From an uncultured Verrucomicrobiota bacterium (GTDB taxonomy: Bacteria; Verrucomicrobiota; Kiritimatiellia; CAIVKH01): a stretch of DNA of 64,000 bases. Position 1 is the first letter of the stretch. Every line of letters begins with the position of its first letter. A program made the translations under genes and the position numbers. The notes below the pieces were generated by a model. It was not told the DNA's origin. It did no database searches and saw only the letters and a program-made list of their open reading frames with translations. This document shows positions 55,148 through 63,997 of the stretch, one piece after another. The stretch lies in the NCBI GenBank assembly GCA_937872895.1, contig CALMUP010000023.1, positions 100,221 through 164,220 of the forward strand, in the 5' to 3' direction.

Positions 55148-56166
55148 GTCTTGTACTCGATGATCGTGATGACCTTGCCGGCGCGCACATCGCGCCCGTA
55201 CCGACGCTGACCGGCGCGTTGCGCCCACTTGCCGATCATCGTGAACACGCCGTACTCCACCGCGTGCCGCCACGAGGCGGCGCGGGGGCGCACCCCGCGC
55301 GCGATGCGCAACGCCTGCACGAGGATCAGCCCGAACGCGACCAGCAGGGCGACGGCCGCGCCCCGCCAACCGAACGCGAGCGATCCGGCGACGACGAGCA
55401 GCACGGTCAACAGCAGCCACCGGTCGGTCCAGGAGCGGGCGCTCGTGGTGAGATGGAAGAAGGGGACCTCCTCGTCGGGCCTGCTTCCGTGCAGCCGGGT
55501 GAAGACGTCCATCGCGCCGTAGCCGCCGCGCAGGGTGCGTTTCCACCACGAGGCGAAGGTGTGAATGGCCGCGTCATGGCGCGTCATCTCGGCATCGATG
55601 CGATCGATCACCCAGCCCTTCTGCCGCAGACGCAGACACAGTTCCGGTTCCTCGCCCGCGATCAGCGCTTCGTTGTAACCGCCCGCATCGACGAGCGGGG
55701 CCACCCGCATCAGCACGTCCCCGCCGCACGCGTTCACGCGACCGACCGGGGTGTTCCATTCGAGATCACACAGTCGGTTGTAGACGGACTTCTCCGGGAA
55801 CCGTTCGCGGCGGCGTCCGCACACCGCGACCGTTCCGGGATGGGCGTCCAGCCAGGCATTCGCCGCAGGCAGCCACCCGGGGTCCAGTTCGCAATCGCCA
55901 TCGACCAGTTGCACGCGATCCACCGCCGGGTCGAGTTCGCGCAAGCGGGCGACCCCGGCGTTGCGGGCCCGCGCCATCGAGAACGGCTTGTTCATGTCGA
56001 GGGCGACGACCTCGACGCCGAGCGACTGCGCAAAGGCGACGCTGCCATCGGTCGAGCCGGAATCGACATAGACCACCGGCGCACAAACCCCGACCAGCGA
56101 GCGCAGGCAACGCTGCAGGCGTTCCCCCTCGTTGCGGGCGATTGCCACGGCTCCGGTGATGTTCAT
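55144..56166 (-). CDS. Membrane-associated glycosyltransferase family 2
   Basis: 340 residues from ATG 56166. GT-A motifs: VAIARNEGERLQRCLRSLVG, YVDSGSTDGS and the DxD-type LVDGDCELDPGW, with acceptor-domain GEEPELCLRLRQKGW. Two hydrophobic helices near the C-terminus (LLLTVLLVVAGSLAFGW; AAVALLVAFGLILVQAL) anchor it in the membrane. The start overlaps the stop of the acyltransferase-like gene upstream. Confidence 0.92.
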   Translation of the reverse strand: MNITGAVAIARNEGERLQRCLRSLVGVCAPVVYVDSGSTDGSVAFAQSLGVEVVALDMNKPFSMARARNAGVARLRELDPAVDRVQLVDGDCELDPGWLPAANAWLDAHPGTVAVCGRRRERFPEKSVYNRLCDLEWNTPVGRVNACGGDVLMRVAPLVDAGGYNEALIAGEEPELCLRLRQKGWVIDRIDAEMTRHDAAIHTFASWWKRTLRGGYGAMDVFTRLHGSRPDEEVPFFHLTTSARSWTDRWLLLTVLLVVAGSLAFGWRGAAVALLVAFGLILVQALRIARGVRPRAASWRHAVEYGVFTMIGKWAQRAGQRRYGRDVRAGKVITIIEYKT

Positions 56167-57284
56167 GACGCGGCGACCTCCTCGGCTGCCGCAGTCGCAC
56201 GGCGGCGGTAGAGCGTTCCGAGCAATCCTCGGCGGGTGGCGATCCGGCGCACGGATTCCTTCCACCGGCGCGCCATACGCCATGCTCCCGTTTTCAAACC
56301 CGGCCGTTCATGCACCAGGCGGTAGTGCACAACCGGGCGGGCTCCGAGATAGTCCTTGAACAGGGTGAGGGTGAGGCGGGGCGATCCGCCGAAGTTTACG
56401 TGCAGCGGTGCCCCCCATTCTGCACGCAACGCGATCGAGGCCTGCCAGTAGAGGGTGGGCACCACGGTGTGCGCTTCCGGATCGGGGGTATAGGCGCAGC
56501 GCCACAGGTACGCGGTGCGGTCGTCCCGGCTGAGCAGGGTGATGACTGCCGCCTTCAGTTCGCCGGCGGCGTCGCGACCTGCATAAAGCCTACCCTCGTC
56601 GCGATCACGCAGTGCGACCAGGCGTCGGCGCAGGTCATGATCCCAGCGGGGCAGCGGAACCCAGTCGAATTTGGTGATAAGGCGACGGTACAAGGTGATG
56701 AAATCCTCGATAACACCATCGCCCGGCTCGAACCCGAATCGCATGGTATCCGTGGTGCGCCGGATCAGCCGGCGTTTCTCCCGGTTCATGCTGTTCCATA
56801 CCTGCTCCTGGTCGGACATGTCCCACACATGCGTATACAACGGATGGACCTGCCACCCGGCATACAGGAAGGGCCGGACATCGGTCATCGCGGGATGTGT
56901 TTCGGCCTCGATGACATCGAGAAAGTCCGCCTGCGCGGAGGCCAGGGCCTGCATGACCTCCATGCGTTCCCGGGCGTGGTGCACGGATCCGGACTCGAGA
57001 TCGGGATGAAGGAAGGGACCCGCATAAAAGAATTCGAAGTAGGTGGAATACCGGAACCCCGCCTTGGTCCGGAACGGCAAGGCCCAGGCACCGCGAAACC
57101 CGCCTTCTACATCGATCACCGCGACACGATGGAACCGAACCCCGTAGGAGTCGGTGCGGGCGATCAGGTCGAGGCTTTCCCAGCGCAGGAAACTGTTCGC
57201 GTCCGGCGATGCGGAAACGAGGGCATCCCACGCGTCCCGGTGTTCCGCCCCTGCTACCACGGCCTGGAAGGATTCCTGGTTCAC
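56163..57284 (-). CDS. FemAB/GNAT-type acyltransferase
   Basis: 373 residues from GTG 57282-57284 (GTGA overlap with the GT4 gene). The pattern matches the double-GNAT proteins of the FemAB group found in many exopolysaccharide clusters: ANSFLRWESLDLIARTDSYG, YSTYFEFFYAGPFLHPDLES, NREKRRLIRRTTDTMRFGF and, near the end, NFGGSPRLTLTLFKDYLGA. These transfer amino-acyl or acyl groups, possibly onto a sugar amine. The substrate here is unknown. Confidence 0.8.
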   Translation of the reverse strand: MNQESFQAVVAGAEHRDAWDALVSASPDANSFLRWESLDLIARTDSYGVRFHRVAVIDVEGGFRGAWALPFRTKAGFRYSTYFEFFYAGPFLHPDLESGSVHHARERMEVMQALASAQADFLDVIEAETHPAMTDVRPFLYAGWQVHPLYTHVWDMSDQEQVWNSMNREKRRLIRRTTDTMRFGFEPGDGVIEDFITLYRRLITKFDWVPLPRWDHDLRRRLVALRDRDEGRLYAGRDAAGELKAAVITLLSRDDRTAYLWRCAYTPDPEAHTVVPTLYWQASIALRAEWGAPLHVNFGGSPRLTLTLFKDYLGARPVVHYRLVHERPGLKTGAWRMARRWKESVRRIATRRGLLGTLYRRRATAAAEEVAAS

Positions 57285-58375
57285 CGGACAACCTCCCGGA
57301 AGAATCCGGCATAGCGGGCGGCCACGGCGGGCCAGTCGTAGCGTTCGGCGGCAAAGGCGTGGCGGCGTTCGGCATCGCGCGGGGCATCGAGGGCCTGGCG
57401 CACGGCGGAGGCGACGCGGGATTCGTCGGCGGTGTCCACCAGGTGCCCGAATTCGCCGAGGATCCAGCGGGCGGTCGGATAGTCGTGACCGACCACGGGC
57501 AGCCCGGTGGCGAGTGCCTCGACATACACGTTGCCAAACGCCTCGTCGCGGCTGAGGTGCAGGAAGGCATCGGCGCACCGGTACAGCTCGGGCATGCGGT
57601 CCATCGTCGTGGTCAGGCGGGTGTAGCGGCCGGGCAACCGTTCGGCCGCCAACGCATCGACCTCCGCGCGTTGCGGTCCATCCCCGGCGACGACAAGGTG
57701 TACGCCGGGCAGCGTGGCTACCGCTCGCACACCGGTCGCGACGAACTTCGACGGGATCAGTGCGCTGACCATCAGCACCACCGGCACGCCGTCCGGGATG
57801 TTGAACGAGGCGCGGTCGCCGCGACCCGGGGAAAACCGCGCGGCAGCCATGCCGTTGGGGATCAGGGCGCAGCGCCAGGTATCCTTCTGGCGCTCGTGGT
57901 ATTCGGGGTTCGTGCAGACGAGTCCGTCGCAGGCGAACAGCTTGTACTCGGCATTGCGCCGCTGCGCCGGCCAGTCGCCGTTCTGGGTGACGAAGACATG
58001 GCGCGGGCGGCCGCGGGTGCGGCGCGCGCGCAGGACCCAGTTCACGAAGGGGTAACTGCAGGTGACGGTGAGGTCGTAGTCGGACGGTCGGATGGCTCGC
58101 CACAGGCGCGGGGCGAAGGACAGTTCCTCCCAGCGGTATTCGCTGCGCAGCGGGGGCAGGCGCGGCCACCGCTCGAAACGTTCGCGCGGCGTGCGCGCGG
58201 CGTGGATGAACCGGTACGGCTCGCCCGCGCGTTCGCGGCCGGCACCGACCAGCGTCACCGCGAAATCCCCCGTCCGCGCCAGCTGGCGCGCCACGTTCTC
58301 CAACGCCGCCTCGGCGCCGCGCGCGACGTCGTGGAAGCCCGGCAGGGCGAACAGGACGCGGACCGGTGCGCTCAT
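57281..58375 (-). CDS. Glycosyltransferase family 4
   Basis: 364 residues from ATG 58375. GT-B fold with VLFALPGFHDVARGAEAALE, CTNPEYHERQ and IPNGMAAARFSPG in the N-half and VMVSALIPSKFVATGVRAVA, VVAGDGPQRAEVD and SRDEAFGNVYVEALATGLPV (the conserved E-x7-E) in the C-half. It is probably a retaining transferase. Operon member with 4-base overlaps on both sides. Confidence 0.93.
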   Translation of the reverse strand: MSAPVRVLFALPGFHDVARGAEAALENVARQLARTGDFAVTLVGAGRERAGEPYRFIHAARTPRERFERWPRLPPLRSEYRWEELSFAPRLWRAIRPSDYDLTVTCSYPFVNWVLRARRTRGRPRHVFVTQNGDWPAQRRNAEYKLFACDGLVCTNPEYHERQKDTWRCALIPNGMAAARFSPGRGDRASFNIPDGVPVVLMVSALIPSKFVATGVRAVATLPGVHLVVAGDGPQRAEVDALAAERLPGRYTRLTTTMDRMPELYRCADAFLHLSRDEAFGNVYVEALATGLPVVGHDYPTARWILGEFGHLVDTADESRVASAVRQALDAPRDAERRHAFAAERYDWPAVAARYAGFFREVVR

Positions 58376-59340
58376 GTCGGCACCTCCAGCGGACGGGTCA
58401 GCACGGTCCAGCCCGACACCGCGCCCCGCATCCCGGGCGAGGTCCAGCGCAGCGAAACGGCATACCACGCGACCTTGGCCGAGAACACGAGGATGTAGAG
58501 CAGGCGCAGCCAGGACGCGGCGAGGGAGCCGAAGCAGACGCGTTGCACATGGAAACGCGCCTTCCACATCAGCACCTCCTTGCGTCGGTTGTGCAGGCGG
58601 GTGGCATCGGACGAGCCGCCGCCGAAGTGGGTGATCGCACCGGCCGGATCGAAGAACACGCGCAGGCCGTTTTTCCGCATGCGGTGGCAATACTCGATGT
58701 CCTCGCCGTAGAAGAAGAACGATTCATCCATGCCGCCGAGCCGGCGTACCGTGTCGGCCCGCAACAGCATGAACGCGCCGCCGACCCACTCGACATCGCG
58801 GGCCGTGGTCTCGCGGTCCCAGCCGGCGTCCTCCAGTTCCGCCCATTCGAACGCGCCCCGGAAGAGGTACGGCAGGCCGGTGGCGCGCACGGTTTCGCGC
58901 CACGGGGTGGGGAAACGCCGGCACACGTTCTGCACCGTGCCGTCGCGGTTCCGCAGCATCGCGCTGAGAATGCCGATGTCGGGTGTACGCTCCATGCGGG
59001 CCAGGCCGGCGGCGAGGCAACCGGGATGGACCAGCGTGTCGCTGTTGAGCAGCAGGATGTAGTCGGGCGCGGGCGACGCGGCGAGTACGTGGCGGATCCC
59101 GGCATTGTTACCGCCGGCGAAACCGAGGTTGCGCGGCTGGGCCAGGACCTCGACCCACGACGTCCAGCCCCGCGCCGCGATGGCGGCGTTGATGCGTTCG
59201 AGCGAATCATCGCCCGAGGCGTTCTCCACCAGCACGACCCGCAGGCCGGGCACGGAGGCCCGCTCCGGTTCCAGCGACGCCAGGCAATCGATGGTGTAGT
59301 CCGGCGTGCGGAAATTGATGATGATGACCGACAGGTTCAT
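58372..59340 (-). CDS. Rhamnosyltransferase-like glycosyltransferase family 2
   Basis: 322 residues from ATG 59340. Strong GT2 motifs: SVIIINFRTPDYTIDCLASL, VVLVENASGDDSLE, AQPRNLGFAGGNNAGIR, ILLLNSDTLVHPG and WVGGAFMLLRADTVRRLGG with FFYGEDIEYCHRM. This pattern resembles WbbL-type rhamnosyltransferases. One hydrophobic segment near residue 280 may attach it to the membrane. Overlaps neighbours by 4 bases. Confidence 0.94.
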   Translation of the reverse strand: MNLSVIIINFRTPDYTIDCLASLEPERASVPGLRVVLVENASGDDSLERINAAIAARGWTSWVEVLAQPRNLGFAGGNNAGIRHVLAASPAPDYILLLNSDTLVHPGCLAAGLARMERTPDIGILSAMLRNRDGTVQNVCRRFPTPWRETVRATGLPYLFRGAFEWAELEDAGWDRETTARDVEWVGGAFMLLRADTVRRLGGMDESFFFYGEDIEYCHRMRKNGLRVFFDPAGAITHFGGGSSDATRLHNRRKEVLMWKARFHVQRVCFGSLAASWLRLLYILVFSAKVAWYAVSLRWTSPGMRGAVSGWTVLTRPLEVPT

Positions 59341-60740
59341 GCCGGTTCCTCCGCCGCGCGCCGGTTGCGGCCGGTCACCCTCGCCCACCAGCCGAACAGG
59401 CAGATGCGGACATCCTCGCCCCAGCCGCGGTGATGCGCGTAGTAACAGGCTTCGATGCGCCGCAGCACGGGATCGTCGCGATCCGGACGTAGGTCGGCAT
59501 AGGCAAACAGGCCCGGACGGTAGGCCGGCCAGCTCCGGACTTCCGTCTCCTCGTCCGGCGTCACCGGCAACTGGCCGGACAACCACAGGTCGCCCCGCAC
59601 CACGTAGGCCAGGCGCGGCCAGTCGTGCAGGCTCAGGCGTTCGATCAGGCCAGGTGACCAGCGCCCGGGCCGCCAGACCATCGGCAGGAAGGGGCCGCGC
59701 ACGCCGAGCAGGGGCTGGCGGACAAACCGGCCACCGCCCATCATACCGAGCAGCAGCAGCGGGATGGCCAGGGGCGCGACGACGATCCACAGCGCGAGGG
59801 CGGCCGCGCAATGGCCGAGGCGGCGGAGTTTCTCACCGCGCCCACCGGCCGCGCGCAGCGGGGCCATCCAGTGGGTGTCCTCGATGTCGATCGCGGTGCC
59901 GTCGGCGGGATCGATCAGCCGGCGCCCGCAGGCGATGCGGCCGTTGAGTTCGATGCCGGGGCCGAGGTAGGTGCCGTCGAGGACGAGGCTGTCGGTGACC
60001 TCGGCCTGCCGGTCGATAATGACCCGGTTGCCGAGGATGGCGCGGGGGCCGATGGTGGCAAGGCCGCGCAACCGCACGTCGTTGCCGATCATCACCGGCG
60101 CGGAGATGGTGGTCGAGGAGGGATACACGACGTTGAAGCCGAGGTAGGCGCGGTCCTCGCGCCGGTAGCCGGGGGTCAGGTAGCGGTTGATCTCGCCATC
60201 GACCATGGCGAGGTTGAGATCGAAGTAGTCGGCAAGTGAATCCAGCGGCTGGACGAGCAGTTCCGCTTCCGTAAAGGGTGTCGCTGCGCAATATGCCTCG
60301 TTGAGGTAGGCGTCGATATCCGCGGCACGGCGGCTGTAGAACACGGAGGGTTGGCGCGGGTCGCCGGCGCAACGGGTCGCGTCACCGAGCGGGGCGAGCG
60401 GCTGGTCATCGGCGCGGCGCGGAAACACCGGCGCGGCAATGTGCAGCAAACCTTCGCGCCAGCGGTCCGGGGAACGGCGCAGGAATGTGATCGGCGACTG
60501 GCCATCGCGGATGAAGTGGTAGGTGATGGAAACCCCCCAGCGTTCGCCCGCGCCGAACGCGTGCTCGATCTCCAGCGCGCCGTCGCCGAGGACCGCATGC
60601 AGCGAGGTGAAACCGCGGGCCACGCACCATTCGATCCAGTATTCGAGCCACGGCCGGTTGCCCACCGGGAGCAGCGGCCAGGGCCGCTCCAGGGGCGCGG
60701 CCCACGGCGGTGTCACGGCGGTATGGAACACCACGTTCAT
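59337..60740 (-). CDS. Degenerate sugar nucleotidyltransferase fused to half a sugar transferase
   Basis: 467 residues from ATG 60740. Residues 1-200 look like an NDP-sugar pyrophosphorylase (RPWPLLPVGNRPWLEYW, 19-35), but the GxGxR nucleotide-binding loop that should precede this block is missing. Left-handed beta-helix repeats follow (ISAPVMIGNDVRLRGLATIG). After one or two hydrophobic helices (WIVVAPLAIPLLLLGMMGG) comes a segment resembling only the C-terminal half of bacterial polyprenyl-phosphate sugar transferases (LHDWPRLAYVVRGDLWLSGQ, YRPGLFAYADL). It may serve as a scaffold or regulator of the intact transferase encoded at 61090. Overlaps the STAS gene by 4 bases. Confidence 0.75.
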   Translation of the reverse strand: MNVVFHTAVTPPWAAPLERPWPLLPVGNRPWLEYWIEWCVARGFTSLHAVLGDGALEIEHAFGAGERWGVSITYHFIRDGQSPITFLRRSPDRWREGLLHIAAPVFPRRADDQPLAPLGDATRCAGDPRQPSVFYSRRAADIDAYLNEAYCAATPFTEAELLVQPLDSLADYFDLNLAMVDGEINRYLTPGYRREDRAYLGFNVVYPSSTTISAPVMIGNDVRLRGLATIGPRAILGNRVIIDRQAEVTDSLVLDGTYLGPGIELNGRIACGRRLIDPADGTAIDIEDTHWMAPLRAAGGRGEKLRRLGHCAAALALWIVVAPLAIPLLLLGMMGGGRFVRQPLLGVRGPFLPMVWRPGRWSPGLIERLSLHDWPRLAYVVRGDLWLSGQLPVTPDEETEVRSWPAYRPGLFAYADLRPDRDDPVLRRIEACYYAHHRGWGEDVRICLFGWWARVTGRNRRAAEEPA

Positions 60741-61078
60741 GCGGGTTGGGCACGCACGGCCTCGTCCACCGTCGCGTAGATATCGAAGACCTTGTAGGAG
60801 CGGGTGATCTCGAAGACCAGCCGCGCCTTCTTCTGCAGGCACGCGAAGCAGAGGTCGCCCCCGCGGTCGCGCACCAGTTGGGCGGCATAGACCAGGGCGC
60901 CGAGGCCCGCGCTGTCGAGCTGGTCCGCCTTCTCCATGTCGACGACCACCCGCGGACTGGAGGCCTGCTCGAACCAGCGGCGGAACGTGGCGCGCAGCGC
61001 ATCCGCATCGCCCAGCATCACCGGCCCTTCCAGGCGTACAACGCACACGCCGTTGATGGTTTCCTTGGTCATGTTCAT
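60737..61078 (-). CDS. STAS-domain phospho-switch protein
   Basis: 113 residues from ATG 61078, with GGAGATG upstream. Single STAS domain with DSAG (55-58), the conserved Ser56 being the presumed phospho-site, and VRLEGPVMLGDADALRATF at the start. It lies between the sugar transferase and the degenerate nucleotidyltransferase genes, i.e. inside the biosynthetic operon. The kinase and phosphatase domains that normally act on such proteins are combined in the protein encoded at 61821. Confidence 0.92.
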   Translation of the reverse strand: MNMTKETINGVCVVRLEGPVMLGDADALRATFRRWFEQASSPRVVVDMEKADQLDSAGLGALVYAAQLVRDRGGDLCFACLQKKARLVFEITRSYKVFDIYATVDEAVRAQPA

Positions 61079-61089
61079 GCGGTCATCTC

Positions 61090-61824
61090 CTAGTAAGCCC
61101 CTTTGCCCAGCAGCACGGCCGGGATCGTCTTGATGATGATCCACAGGTCCATCCACACGCTCTGGCTGGCGATGTAGAGGAGGTCGAGCCGGACCTGGTC
61201 CTTGAAGGGGATGTCGGAACGGCCCTGGATCTGCCAGAAGCAGGTCAGGCCCGGCTTGATGTGCAGGCGTTTCCGTTCCTCGAGGGTGTACTGGGCGACC
61301 TCGCGCGGGATCGGCGGGCGCGGGCCGACGATGGACAGGTCGCCGAGGAACACGTTCAGGATCTGCGGGGCCTCGTCGATGCTGAAGCGGCGCAGGGTTT
61401 TGCCGACCCGGGTGATGCGCGGGTCGTTCTTCATCTTGAAGATCACACCGTCCTTCGACTCGTTCTGCTGCATCAACTGGTCCTTCATCTTGTCCGCGCC
61501 GACGCGCATCGAGCGGAACTTGTAGAACGGGAACAGCCGGCCGTCCTTGCCGACGCGGGTCTGGGTGTAGAACACCGGCCCGGGATCATCGAGGTAGACC
61601 AGCAGGGCGACCAGGGCGAGGAACGGCAGGCCGAACAACAGGGCCGCACCGCTCAGCACGATATCGATGAGGCGCTTCACTGCGAGCACGCTGCCGATGG
61701 AGTGTTCCCACATCCGCAGCTTGATGCGCTGGCGGAGCCGCAGCAGGTGGACCCCGGCCTGGCTCATCGGCACCGGCAACGTGGCCAGCAGATCGCGGCG
61801 CGCCAAGGAACTGCGATCATTCAT
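61090..61824 (-). CDS. Polyprenyl-phosphate sugar-1-phosphate transferase
   Basis: 244 residues from ATG 61824, which overlaps the regulator stop (ATGA). A single membrane helix (about 55-85, IDIVLSGAALLFGLPFLALV) is followed by the catalytic domain: PVFYTQTRVGKDGRLFPFYK, KFRSMRVGAD, DEAPQILNVFLGDLSIVGPR and KPGLTCFWQIQGRS. It starts polymer assembly by moving a sugar-1-phosphate onto undecaprenyl phosphate. It is the first enzyme gene of the cluster. Confidence 0.95.
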   Translation of the reverse strand: MNDRSSLARRDLLATLPVPMSQAGVHLLRLRQRIKLRMWEHSIGSVLAVKRLIDIVLSGAALLFGLPFLALVALLVYLDDPGPVFYTQTRVGKDGRLFPFYKFRSMRVGADKMKDQLMQQNESKDGVIFKMKNDPRITRVGKTLRRFSIDEAPQILNVFLGDLSIVGPRPPIPREVAQYTLEERKRLHIKPGLTCFWQIQGRSDIPFKDQVRLDLLYIASQSVWMDLWIIIKTIPAVLLGKGAY

Positions 61825-63434
61825 GACGGCATGCTCCATTCCTTCTGCACCCCGAAGAGCGAGAGGTTGCGGTCATCGCGGCGGTGGCTGACCACGAACG
61901 ACGCGGCGCGGCGGATCATCATCAGTCCGCGGCCGTGGTCGGCGGCATGGTCCTCGGGAAGGACGGGCGCCTCCTCGTAGCGCCAGGGGTTCCCGTTGTC
62001 GATGATCATCAGCTCCAGCGCCTGATCCATGCAGCGCACCTGCACGGAGAGTTCAGGTGCGATGGCGGACCGTCCGTGCGCGAGCACGTTCGCGCCATGT
62101 TCGACGAGGATCAGGTGGGCGGCCCAGGTGGAGGACGCCGGCCAGCCATGCTCGGCCAGCCGCTGTTCCATCGCGGTGGCGAGAGCAGCCAGCCGGGCGG
62201 GATCCAGCGCGGTGGTACCGGAAAACACGATCTGCGCGGACGGGATCTGCTCCACCAGCATCATCGTGTAATCGTCCTGGCCGAGGGCGAATCCGGCATA
62301 GGTGAAACCACGCACGATGCTTTCCATCGGGTCGCTCGTCCGGTGTTTCAACCATTCGGAAATCAGCATGGCCAGTTCACCACGGGTGGACCGCTCGGGA
62401 TCAAGACGGTTTTCCGCTTCCAGCAATCCATCCGTCACCAGCAGGATCGAGACCTCCTCGGGTAGATCGAGACTCACCTCGTCTTCCTCGTGAAAAGGCT
62501 GGTCGCCGGTTAGCGGGAAGCCCACCGGCGGCCCGCCCCGGTCCTCGAAGTCGCGCTGCTTGAGGGAGGGTGGTGCAATCACAATCGGTGCCGGGTGACC
62601 ACAGTTGATGCATTGCCAATGCCGGGTCCGCGGATCGATGAGGGCGAGGAACAGCGTGGCATACAGGCCCGGGGAACGGAGCTGGGTGATGAACAGGCGG
62701 TGAAGTTGGTTGGCGATATGGGAGGGGCGTGCGCCTTCGTGGTGGCGCATGACCTCGGACAGGGTGGCCTTCAGGTAGGTGGCTGCTACCGCGGCCCCCA
62801 CCCCGTGCCCGGCCACGTCGCCGACGTACAGGGCGATGCGGCCATCCGGCAGGGTCATCATGTCGAACAAGTCGCCACCGACCTCGATGGACGATTGATA
62901 ACTGGTGTAAATGCGCAGGTCGCTGCGCACCATGGGGCGTGGCGCGAGCATGCTGCGCTGGAGGGCGCCGGCCATGGCGAGGTCGCGGTCGATGCGTTCG
63001 CGCCAGCGGCGGATCGAGTCGCCGCGCCGCTTGAGTTCCACCGCGTTGCGTACCCGCACCATCAGTTCGCGGGGATTGAATGGCTTGCGGATGTAGTCGG
63101 TGGCCCCGGCTTCGAATCCGCGCTCGAGATCGGTGATGTCGCTTTTCGCGGTGACCAGGATGACCGGCATATTCGCGGTCGCGGGGTGCTCGCGCAATTG
63201 GCGGCACAATGCATATCCATCGCGTCCTGGCATTTCCACATCGACCAATGCAGCATCGCAGGGGGTTGTCTGCAGTGTGGAAAAGGCGGCATCCGCGTCG
63301 GCGCATTCGGTGATGTCGTAATCAGGATCGAGGTGCGGTCGCATCAGCCGGCGACTGAAGGCATCGTCATCAACCAGAAGAACACGCGGACGGAGCGTTC
63401 CATCCTCGGTGGTCATGCCAACATGATGGTTCAT
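61821..63434 (-). CDS. REC-PP2C-HATPase regulator (RsbU/RsbW-like fusion)
   Basis: 537 residues from ATG 63434. Receiver domain (16-130): Asp65 in LVDVEMPG, Lys97, Lys117. PP2C-type phosphatase (about 150-385): EVGGDLFDM, GDVAGHGVGAA, LLVTDGLLEAENR, GQDDYTMM. HATPase of the RsbW type (about 400-530): LVEHGANVLAHG, MIIDNGNPW and HGRGLMMI. A single protein thus has the enzymes that dephosphorylate and phosphorylate STAS proteins, with a phospho-receiver on top. It is between the Hpt gene and the sugar transferase gene, with ATGA overlaps. Confidence 0.94.
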   Translation of the reverse strand: MNHHVGMTTEDGTLRPRVLLVDDDAFSRRLMRPHLDPDYDITECADADAAFSTLQTTPCDAALVDVEMPGRDGYALCRQLREHPATANMPVILVTAKSDITDLERGFEAGATDYIRKPFNPRELMVRVRNAVELKRRGDSIRRWRERIDRDLAMAGALQRSMLAPRPMVRSDLRIYTSYQSSIEVGGDLFDMMTLPDGRIALYVGDVAGHGVGAAVAATYLKATLSEVMRHHEGARPSHIANQLHRLFITQLRSPGLYATLFLALIDPRTRHWQCINCGHPAPIVIAPPSLKQRDFEDRGGPPVGFPLTGDQPFHEEDEVSLDLPEEVSILLVTDGLLEAENRLDPERSTRGELAMLISEWLKHRTSDPMESIVRGFTYAGFALGQDDYTMMLVEQIPSAQIVFSGTTALDPARLAALATAMEQRLAEHGWPASSTWAAHLILVEHGANVLAHGRSAIAPELSVQVRCMDQALELMIIDNGNPWRYEEAPVLPEDHAADHGRGLMMIRRAASFVVSHRRDDRNLSLFGVQKEWSMPS

Positions 63435-63811
63435 GCCTGTTCTTTCGTGACGGACTGCATAACCGCCAACCATTGGTCGAGAACAAGATCCACCTTGACC
63501 AGGCCTTCACGATCCCCCAGCTTCGCCAGGTCCTCGGCGACGGCTCCCAACACCGACAGTTCCGGAAACCCGACCGCTCCGCCGACACCCTTGACGCTGT
63601 GCATCAAGCGGGCACATGCGCCGGTATCGCCGTTGTGCCGATATTGGCTGAATTCCTCACGGACACCCTGGATATACCCGATAAAGGGTACAAGCATTGC
63701 CGGGTCAATCCCTCCCCGTACCACCGTGAACGCCTGCTCACGTTGCTCGCAATCCGGCACGATGGCACCAATCACCTGCCGCGACCGTTGGGACAGTACG
63801 GCTAAATCCAT
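63431..63811 (-). CDS. Hpt histidine phosphotransfer protein
   Basis: 126 residues from ATG 63811, preceded by AAGGAGAAGG. The four-helix Hpt domain carries the phosphorylated His71 in LMHSVKGVGGAVGF (the HxxKG motif). It relays phosphate from a hybrid kinase to a receiver, most simply the receiver of the protein encoded next (4-base overlap). The hybrid kinase at 36489, which lacks an Hpt domain, is the only kinase in the window that needs such a partner. Confidence 0.9.
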   Translation of the reverse strand: MDLAVLSQRSRQVIGAIVPDCEQREQAFTVVRGGIDPAMLVPFIGYIQGVREEFSQYRHNGDTGACARLMHSVKGVGGAVGFPELSVLGAVAEDLAKLGDREGLVKVDLVLDQWLAVMQSVTKEQA

Positions 63812-63960
63812 ACCTTCTCCTTACGGCGCCAGCTTACGCGAAATCGGGAATTCGACAACCATGATTGAGGTATCGGTACTTCCCTGATAGAGGCAAGGTT
63901 AGACAACCAAAGACGATCCGCTACAACCGGATGCCACTTCCGGATATGTCGTGACTCTAT

Positions 63961-63997
63961 GAAAATGTCCCCTTGCGGACTCGTTAGAAATGTCCCC
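63961..63997. repeat. Direct repeats GAAAATGTCCCC / GAAATGTCCCC, possible IS end
   Basis: GAAAATGTCCCC (63961-63972) and GAAATGTCCCC (63987-63997) are direct repeats 25-26 bases apart at the right edge. Repeated GGGGACATTT-type ends of this kind resemble termini of some transposons (IS21/IS481-like), but the transposase would lie outside the window. The gap 63812-64000 shows no convincing gene. Confidence 0.35.
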
